Part shown: one piece after another, positions 58,315-64,000 of the stretch
Position numbering within the stretch: the stretch's first letter is position 1
Layout of the letters: the number at the start of each line of letters is the position of its first letter
Source of the DNA: Bacillus sp. FJAT-27445
GTDB lineage: Bacteria; Bacillota; Bacilli; Bacillales; Cytobacillaceae
Length of the DNA stretch: 64,000 nucleotides
Reading direction: 5' to 3'
NCBI RefSeq assembly: GCF_001510665.1
Contig: NZ_LMTI01000001.1
Coordinates: 395,762-459,761, forward strand
Notes under the pieces: model-generated
Database searches by the model: none
What the model was told of the DNA's origin: nothing
Seen by the model: the letters and a program-made list of their open reading frames with translations, nothing else
Position numbers and translations under genes: made by a program

Positions 58315-58630
58315 TGCGACCACTCCTTATTATTTCGGTTTACGTAATAAACGTACTATAGTGGGAATTTTATGTAAAGGAGGAATTTTTTAAATAGTTA
58401 GTTAGGGTGACCATAACTCTTAACTGTTAACATAATCATGTTATGGTTAAGAATTCGCAAACAATCTCCTCGACAAATTTCAGGTAGTGATTCTCACTGT
58501 TCGGGGTTTTCAACACTATCCGGGGGAGTGGCACTGTTCGCATTTTTGCTTGTCCACTTTCACTGCCAGGTGATAGACTGAATGCGTAGAGTTTGAGAAA
58601 CAAGCATGATGAGCAAAAGGGGGATTCAGT
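58315..58630. other. Divergent region between AKR and mtnA genes
   Basis: Imperfect inverted repeat at 58419-58451 (CTTAAC...GTTAAG with ATGTTA/TAACAT inner arms), perhaps an operator. The SAM-I riboswitch consensus was looked for and not found. Confidence 0.5.
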
Positions 58631-59677
58631 GTGGCTGAACCGTTGATTACGATTGAATGGAAAAATGATGGACTGGTGCTGATTGACCAGACTCTTTTAC
58701 CGAATGAAATAGTATATGAAACATTTACAACAGCGGAAGGCGTTTGGGACGCTATCCGGGTGATGAAGGTCCGCGGCGCGCCGGCGATCGGGGTTGCTGC
58801 TGCCTATGGGCTATACCTTGGGGTGAAGGATGCGTCCGAAGATTCCTTCGATTCTTTTTGTAAAAAAGTAAAGGAAATTTCCGATTACCTGGCAACGTCC
58901 CGTCCGACAGCAGTGAATCTTTTCTGGGCGCTAGATCGGATGGAAAAGACGACGGAATCCTTAAAGACGCTCCCGATCGCAGAAATCAAGGCAAAATTAC
59001 TTGAAGAGGCGATTGCCATCCATAAGGAAGACGAGGAAATCAATCGGAAAATCGGTGAGAATGCCCTTACTCTCATGAAGGATGGTATTGGGCTGCTGAC
59101 GCACTGTAACGCTGGGGCGCTAGCGACAACGAAATACGGTACCGCAACAGCGCCAATGTACCTGGCAAAAGAAAAGGGCTGGGACATCAAGGTATTCTCG
59201 GATGAAACAAGGCCACGCCTTCAAGGTTCGACGCTTACAGCACTTGAGCTGCAGCGCGCTGGCGTTGATGTAACAGTCATCACCGACAGCATGGCCGCGG
59301 TCGTCATGTCACAGGGTAAAATTGACGCCGTCATCGTCGGTACGGACAGGGTTGCAGCCAACGGAGATGTGGCAAACAAAGTCGGCACTCTAGGCGTTTC
59401 AATTCTTGCCAAGCATTATGGCATCCCATTCTATGTCGCGGCTCCAACGCCGACAATCGACATGCGTACAGAAACTGGGAAAGACATTCCAATCGAAGAG
59501 CGCCATGCCCATGAAGTCATCAACCGCTTCGGACAGTTTTCCGCGCCGCAGGACATCCAGGTCTATAATCCTGCCTTTGACGTGACGCCTCACGAAAACG
59601 TAACGGCCATCATCACCGAAAAAGGAATTGTCCGCGCACCGTACAAGGAAAACCTGAAAAAGCTGTTTGAAGAATAA
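58631..59677 (+). CDS. mtnA: 5-methylthioribose-1-phosphate isomerase-like protein
   Basis: This 348-aa isomerase of the MtnA/eIF2B-alpha family converts methylthioribose-1-phosphate, or 5-deoxyribose-1-phosphate, to the ribulose form. The catalytic Cys is in [17 protein letters not shown] and the Asp in [27 protein letters not shown] [15 protein letters not shown] is the family signature. The start is GTG 58631 with AAGGGGGA 6 nt upstream. The class II aldolase that follows, with no mtnW/mtnX/mtnB-type genes, suggests the shorter DHAP shunt and not the full methionine salvage path. Confidence 0.94.
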   Translation: MAEPLITIEWKNDGLVLIDQTLLPNEIVYETFTTAEGVWDAIRVMKVRGAPAIGVAAAYGLYLGVKDASEDSFDSFCKKVKEISDYLATSRPTAVNLFWALDRMEKTTESLKTLPIAEIKAKLLEEAIAIHKEDEEINRKIGENALTLMKDGIGLLTHCNAGALATTKYGTATAPMYLAKEKGWDIKVFSDETRPRLQGSTLTALELQRAGVDVTVITDSMAAVVMSQGKIDAVIVGTDRVAANGDVANKVGTLGVSILAKHYGIPFYVAAPTPTIDMRTETGKDIPIEERHAHEVINRFGQFSAPQDIQVYNPAFDVTPHENVTAIITEKGIVRAPYKENLKKLFEE

Positions 59678-59743
59678 ATTCTTCTTTTAAAAAAAGCATC
59701 ATAACAGGGATCAATCAAAATTTAAAAAGGCGGTAGATTCCGC

Positions 59744-60385
59744 ATGCGATTAAAAAAAGAACGTGAGAAAATCGTCGAATACGGGAAAAAATTGATTACA
59801 AGCGGGCTTACAAAGGGAACGGGCGGCAACATTTCCATTTTTAACAGAGAGGAAGGGCTTGCCGCCATCAGCCCGAGCGGCTTGGATTATTTTTCGACCG
59901 AGCCAGAGGACATCGTTGTCGTCGACCTAGACGGAAATGTGATTGAAGGAAGCCGCAAGCCGTCAAGCGAACTCGAAATGCACTTGATTTTTTACCGGAA
60001 AAGAGACGACATTGATGCGCTCGTCCATACCCATTCACCATTCGCAAAGACAATCGCTTCGCTGAGATGGGACCTCCCGGCTGTTTCCTATCTCGTTGCC
60101 TACGCAGGTCCGAATGTTCGGTGCTCTGAGTATGCAACCTTCGGGACGAAGGAACTTGCCGAAACGGCATTCAATGGGATGGAAGACCGTCGCGCCGTCC
60201 TATTGGCAAACCACGGTTTAATCGCCGGTGCGCACAATATTGAAACGGCCTTTACGATTGCCGAAGAAATTGAGTTTTGCGCGCAAATTTACTACCAGAC
60301 GAAATCGATTGGCGATCCAGTCCTTTTGCCTGAAGATGAAATGGTAAGACTTGCAGATAAATTCAAAACGTATGGGCAAAAATAA
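59744..60385 (+). CDS. Class II aldolase (L-fuculose-phosphate aldolase-like)
   Basis: This 213-aa class II aldolase/adducin-family protein keeps the zinc ligands HTHSP and ANHGLIAG and the catalytic Glu in SSELEMHL. It resembles FucA and the 5-deoxyribulose-1-phosphate aldolases (Ald2/DrdA). The likely reaction yields DHAP plus acetaldehyde or (methylthio)acetaldehyde from the product of the upstream isomerase. An AAAGGCGG site lies before the ATG. It is 66 nt downstream of mtnA, apparently one operon with a terminator after it. A methylthioribulose-phosphate dehydratase (MtnB) role is the main alternative. Confidence 0.9.
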   Translation: MRLKKEREKIVEYGKKLITSGLTKGTGGNISIFNREEGLAAISPSGLDYFSTEPEDIVVVDLDGNVIEGSRKPSSELEMHLIFYRKRDDIDALVHTHSPFAKTIASLRWDLPAVSYLVAYAGPNVRCSEYATFGTKELAETAFNGMEDRRAVLLANHGLIAGAHNIETAFTIAEEIEFCAQIYYQTKSIGDPVLLPEDEMVRLADKFKTYGQK

Positions 60386-60406
60386 GACTGAATCAGGGAT
60401 GTTAAA

Positions 60407-60443
60407 AAGGAATCTTCAATTAAAATTGAAGGTTCTTTTTTTA
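60407..60443 (+). terminator. Terminator of the mtnA-aldolase operon
   Basis: AAGGAATCTTCAATT pairs with AATTGAAGGTTCTT, then TTTTT. Confidence 0.85.
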
Positions 60444-60579
60444 CGGGTTATATAATTATCTTTTCAAAAAAGAATTAAAAATTCGTTAATCCACTATGTT
60501 AATAAATGAACAAAAAGGGTATTTCATGCTATAGTAATAAAAAACTTTACTGTAATGCAGTGTTTAGGAAGGTGAGACG

Positions 60580-63336
60580 ATGGCAGAATTGAAAGCAAAT
60601 GACAGCAGCCTTCCGCTCAGGCGGGATGTGAAGATGCTCGGGAATATTCTCGGAGAGATTCTTCAATACAATGGTGGACTTGAATTATTTGAAACAGTCG
60701 AAAAAATTAGGCTAAAATTTAAACTTCTGCGCGAGTCGTTCGAAATCACGATTTACGAGGAGCTGAAAAGGGAAATTTCCGGACTTGATCCTAAAATGAG
60801 GAAACAGGTTATCCGGGCATTTGCCGTATATTTTCATTTGATTAATATTGCCGAGCAAAACCACCGCATTCGGAGGCGGCGCGAATACCAGCTGCAGGAA
60901 GATGCGACTAAGCAGCCCGGTTCGATTGATAATGCCATCCTTTCGTTGAAAGAGCACAAAATCAGTGCCGAGGTAATCAAGAAGGTTCTTGAGGGGATGT
61001 CGCTTGAACTCGTCATTACCGCGCACCCGACCGAAGCGACGAAGCGGTCGGTCCTCGAAATCCAGAAGCGGATCGCCGACCTTCTGAAGAGCCTGAACAA
61101 TCCCCTTTTAGCCAAAAAAGAGAGGGAAAAGATTGAAGGCAGCCTGATTAACGAGGTGGCCGCCCTCTGGCAGACGGATGAACTTCGGGATAGAAAACCG
61201 ACCGTCATTGATGAAGTGAGGAATGGCTTATACTATTTTGATCATACACTGTTCGATGTACTTCCAGAAATTCACCAGGAGGTCGAGGAATGCCTCACAG
61301 ACCATTACCCGGAAGAACCATGGGATGTACCGGCTTTCCTCCGATTCGGTTCGTGGATTGGCGGCGACAGGGATGGCAATCCTTTTGTTACATCAGATGT
61401 AACGTGGGAAACCCTCATGAGGCACCGCAAGCTTGTTTTAAAAAAATACAGGGAAGTGCTTGTCGAACTGATGAGGCGCTTCAGCCATTCAACGACGCGT
61501 GTAAAGGTGAGCGAAGAGTTGATTGAATCGGTTCTGAATGATGAACGGAAATATTTGCCGGAAGATCGGCGGTGGACAGTCGCAGAAGAGCTGTACCGCC
61601 GGAAATTTGCCGTCATGATCGAACGTGTCCGCAAGATTGGGGAGGATGAATCAGGCTACAAAGGTCCTGAAGAACTATTGGCAGATCTTGAAATGGTTCG
61701 CCGTAGCGTGTACGGGCATCACCCCGCAAACCGTGAGCTTAAGCTTATGGAAAAATTGATCAGCCAGGTGAAGCTGTTTGGATTCCATCTCGCAACTTTG
61801 GATATCCGAAACCACAGTGGCGAACATGAAGAGGCCATAACGGAAATTCTCAAGAAAGTAAGGATTGTGGATGATTACAAATCCCTGGGCGAGGAGGAAA
61901 AACAGGAACTCCTTCAAGGATTGCTTGCGGACCCGCGCCCGTTACTGCTTTTGCATGAGGATTATTCGAAGGAAACACAGGAAATGATCAACGTCTTCCA
62001 GCTGATCAAAAAAGCACATGAGGAATTCGGGAGGCAATCCATCTCGGTTTACCTTGTCAGCATGACCCAGTCGGTAAGCGACCTCCTTGAAGTACTGGTA
62101 CTCGCAAAGGAAGCCGGCATTTACAGGCTTCATGCGGATGGGACGGTCGAGTCGTATTTGAATGTTGCGCCGTTGCTTGAGACAATCGATGATCTTACGG
62201 CTGGTCCGAAAATCATTGAAACGCTACTCAACATGCCTGTATACAGGAACCATTTGCAAATGCTCGGCAACCGCCAGGAAATCATGCTCGGTTATTCGGA
62301 TGGGAGCAAAGACGGCGGCACAATGACCGCAAACTGGAAGCTGTACAAAGCGCAGCTGGAAATCCATCAAATGGCCCGGGAGCATGACATTCGCCTGAAG
62401 TTTTTCCACGGACGCGGCGGCTCGCTTGGCCGTGGCGGCGGCCCGCTTAATAGAAGCTTGCTTTCCCAGCCGGCTGAAACGTTTGGAGATGGGATAAAAA
62501 TTACCGAGCAGGGCGAGGTCCTGTCATCCCGTTATCTTCTTGAGGACATCGCCTATCGGAGCCTCGAGCAGGCAACTTCAACGATGCTTGAGGTGGCAGC
62601 CCACGTATCGACCGAATCGGAACAGGAAATCCGGGATGATCGGTTTGTCCGGGCGATTGAGGAAATTTCCGCCGAATCACTTTTGAAATACCAGTCGCTT
62701 GTTTTCGAGGACAAGGATTTCCTCACGTATTTCAACCAGGCAACACCTCTCAATGAGATTGGCGAGCTGAACATCGGCTCACGGCCAATGGCAAGGAAGA
62801 ACAGCGCGAAATTCGAAAACCTCCGCGCCATTCCATGGGTATTTGCCTGGACGCAAAGCAGGCAGCTCTTACCGGGCTGGTATGCGGCGGGCACAGGATT
62901 GGAGAGCTTTGCTGGTAAAAGTGAAGAGAATTTGGCTCTACTCCGGGAAATGTATGAAAAATGGCCGTTTTTCCGCTCGACCATCGATAACCTTCAAATG
63001 GCGCTTATGAAGGCGGATATCACAACAGCCAGGGAGTATGCCGCACTTGTTGAAGATGAGGAAATTAGGGACAGGATTTTTGGCAACATAGAAGACGAAT
63101 ACAACAAGACGAAAAACATCCTGCTCTTGATTACGGAAGATGAAGAGCTGCTAGAGCACTCACCAAACATCCGCGACTCCGTCAAAAGGCGGAATCCGTA
63201 CGTCGATCCGCTCAACTTCATCCAAGTAGAGCTTATCAAGGAACTGCGGAAAATGGACGAGCCCGATGAAGAGCTCATGACCCAGGTCCTGCTCACAATA
63301 AGCGGAATCGCTGCCGGTCTGAGGAACACGGGCTGA
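60580..63336 (+). CDS. ppc: Phosphoenolpyruvate carboxylase
   Basis: This 918-aa enzyme makes oxaloacetate from PEP and bicarbonate, refilling the TCA cycle. Active-site signatures are VITAHPTEATKRSVL (catalytic His), GYSDGSKDGG and FFHGRGGSLGRGGGP. The length is normal for bacterial PEPC, and the C-terminus ends in the usual Asn/Gly-type tail (AAGLRNTG). GGAAGGTGAGACG precedes the ATG. B. subtilis lacks PEPC and uses pyruvate carboxylase, so its presence narrows the lineage within Bacillaceae. It is monocistronic with a terminator. Confidence 0.97.
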   Translation: MAELKANDSSLPLRRDVKMLGNILGEILQYNGGLELFETVEKIRLKFKLLRESFEITIYEELKREISGLDPKMRKQVIRAFAVYFHLINIAEQNHRIRRRREYQLQEDATKQPGSIDNAILSLKEHKISAEVIKKVLEGMSLELVITAHPTEATKRSVLEIQKRIADLLKSLNNPLLAKKEREKIEGSLINEVAALWQTDELRDRKPTVIDEVRNGLYYFDHTLFDVLPEIHQEVEECLTDHYPEEPWDVPAFLRFGSWIGGDRDGNPFVTSDVTWETLMRHRKLVLKKYREVLVELMRRFSHSTTRVKVSEELIESVLNDERKYLPEDRRWTVAEELYRRKFAVMIERVRKIGEDESGYKGPEELLADLEMVRRSVYGHHPANRELKLMEKLISQVKLFGFHLATLDIRNHSGEHEEAITEILKKVRIVDDYKSLGEEEKQELLQGLLADPRPLLLLHEDYSKETQEMINVFQLIKKAHEEFGRQSISVYLVSMTQSVSDLLEVLVLAKEAGIYRLHADGTVESYLNVAPLLETIDDLTAGPKIIETLLNMPVYRNHLQMLGNRQEIMLGYSDGSKDGGTMTANWKLYKAQLEIHQMAREHDIRLKFFHGRGGSLGRGGGPLNRSLLSQPAETFGDGIKITEQGEVLSSRYLLEDIAYRSLEQATSTMLEVAAHVSTESEQEIRDDRFVRAIEEISAESLLKYQSLVFEDKDFLTYFNQATPLNEIGELNIGSRPMARKNSAKFENLRAIPWVFAWTQSRQLLPGWYAAGTGLESFAGKSEENLALLREMYEKWPFFRSTIDNLQMALMKADITTAREYAALVEDEEIRDRIFGNIEDEYNKTKNILLLITEDEELLEHSPNIRDSVKRRNPYVDPLNFIQVELIKELRKMDEPDEELMTQVLLTISGIAAGLRNTG

Positions 63337-63361
63337 TGCTTGATTTTCATTTAGTTAGGGG

Positions 63362-63391
63362 AAGGGGCACTGTGAAAAGTGTCCCTTTTTA
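63362..63391 (+). terminator. Terminator after ppc
   Basis: AAGGGGCACT pairs with AGTGTCCCTT around GTGAA, then TTTAG. Confidence 0.85.
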
Positions 63392-63436
63392 GTATTGTAA
63401 TTAGTCAACTTTAGAGAAAAGGAATTTAAATCAGAT

Positions 63437-63895
63437 ATGGGAAAGAAGAAAAAGAAAAAGAATAAGAATAAGAATAGGAAGACCTACTATTATGACGACT
63501 GGGGCATCGATTCGGATGAAACCTTTGCGTTCATAGCCGGGTATACGTCGGGCGGGGCACCGTATGGGATAACACATGAAGAAATGGCTGAAATTGAACT
63601 GCTGGAAAGGGAAGCAGAACTACGGAAAAAAGCGTTGAAGGATTCGAGTCTGGAATGGGTGGATAAACTGCTAGGAAGTGCCGACTTGGACGGAGACGAT
63701 ATTTTTGACGATGGCTTTGGTTATCTACACGTTGAAGATGAAGCGATATGGGAAGACAAGGAGCTGCAGCGTGAGAAGGAACAGCATCGGCTAAAGGAGT
63801 CCGCGGAAAGGCTTACCTCAGTAAAAACGCTACGTGATGAGGATGCCCCGTATCTGTTGGAAAATGACGCGAGCTTCTTTTTTGTAAAGTGTTAG
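63437..63895 (+). CDS. Hypothetical protein with poly-Lys N-terminus, 152 aa
   Basis: This protein is not recognised. Residues 2-15 are nearly all Lys, Asn and Arg, followed by YYYDDWG and then an acidic, helical body rich in Glu and Asp. The charge split between a basic head and an acidic tail is marked, and the head might bind nucleic acid. AAAGGAA lies somewhat far (about 12 nt) from ATG 63437. It is an isolated gene just before the second 52-bp repeat array. Confidence 0.65.
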   Translation: MGKKKKKKNKNKNRKTYYYDDWGIDSDETFAFIAGYTSGGAPYGITHEEMAEIELLEREAELRKKALKDSSLEWVDKLLGSADLDGDDIFDDGFGYLHVEDEAIWEDKELQREKEQHRLKESAERLTSVKTLRDEDAPYLLENDASFFFVKC

Positions 63896-63936
63896 GGCGA
63901 ACCAGGTGAGTGACATTCTAAGGGTAAATGGGGTTC

Positions 63937-64000
63937 GGTTGTCAGATAAAGCCCGGATATGTGACAACCGCAGGTCAAAATCGGGTTTGGTTGTCAGATA
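63937..64000. repeat. Start of a second 52-bp palindromic array, inverted and running off the window
   Basis: GGTTGTCA occurs at 63937-63944 and 63989-63996, 52 bp apart, with TGACAACC at 63962-63969. The intervening AAAGCCCGGATATG is the reverse complement of the core in the 29-kb array, so this array lies in the opposite orientation. Confidence 0.9.

Noticed and set aside
58395..58630. SAM riboswitch before mtnA
   Set aside because: The conserved SAM-I core sequences are absent; only an imperfect inverted repeat is present.

Overview
The window looks like chromosome of a spore-forming, motile-type Bacillaceae (Bacillus, Mesobacillus, Neobacillus or a close relative). The grounds are strong AGGAGG-type ribosome sites with frequent GTG/TTG starts, a T-box proS leader, spore-coat transglutaminase Tgl beside a Cys-rich coat-like protein, and relatives of B. 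subtilis YpwA, YpzG, YmfJ, YvrE and YxlEFG. No rRNA, tRNA, prophage or CRISPR was seen. Most genes are housekeeping or metabolic. Several low-GC patches (about 0.6-1.6, 16.0-18.9 and 46.3-49.4 kb) carry accessory genes.

Layout. 0-2 kb: a hypothetical gene, an isochorismatase-like gene between inverted repeats, and a structured repeat element. 1.9-7 kb: TPM/LemA pair, DedA, SGNH hydrolase plus ABC exporter operon. 7-15.3 kb: AzoR, VOC, MFS, a type II NADH dehydrogenase with two Rex boxes, small proteins, a second SGNH hydrolase and a CwlK-like peptidase. 15.3-18.9 kb: a degenerate receiver protein behind a c-di-GMP-I riboswitch, then a low-GC island. 19-28.9 kb: CsbD, symporter, M42 peptidase, CorA, T-box/proS, DUF899-VOC fusion, HAD and a His-rich radical SAM/SPASM protein. 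28.9-29.8 kb: 52-bp palindromic repeat array. 29.9-40 kb: DUF3243, an RsbR-like protein, VanW, and an HD-GYP protein with a degenerate B12-type domain behind a second c-di-GMP-I riboswitch, then M32 peptidase, a membrane-fused PstS-like protein and yxlEFG-like genes. 40.6-46.1 kb: a putative nitrogen-compound catabolic cluster (transporter, CodA-like protein, carbamoylase, M20 hydrolase). 46.4-49.4 kb: low-GC genes, a RAYT transposase and its neighbouring repeats, an aldo/keto reductase. 49.5-58.3 kb: cytoplasmic amylase, YvrE, coat protein and Tgl, class A PBP, YpzG, aldo/keto reductase. 58.6-64 kb: MtnA plus class II aldolase, PEP carboxylase, a Lys-rich protein and the start of another 52-bp array.

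Three themes stand out. (1) Intergenic arrays: five loci share a 20-21-bp period and two loci share a 52-bp palindromic unit. Both periods are close to whole numbers of helical turns. (2) c-di-GMP control: two GEMM-I riboswitches precede unusual signalling proteins, and another signalling protein here (RsbR-like) has also lost its phosphorylation residues. (3) Mobile or once-mobile small elements: a one-gene cassette between inverted repeats, a RAYT with palindromic repeats, and dispersed hairpins. All calls come from reading the sequence and from memory of families; no database search was run.
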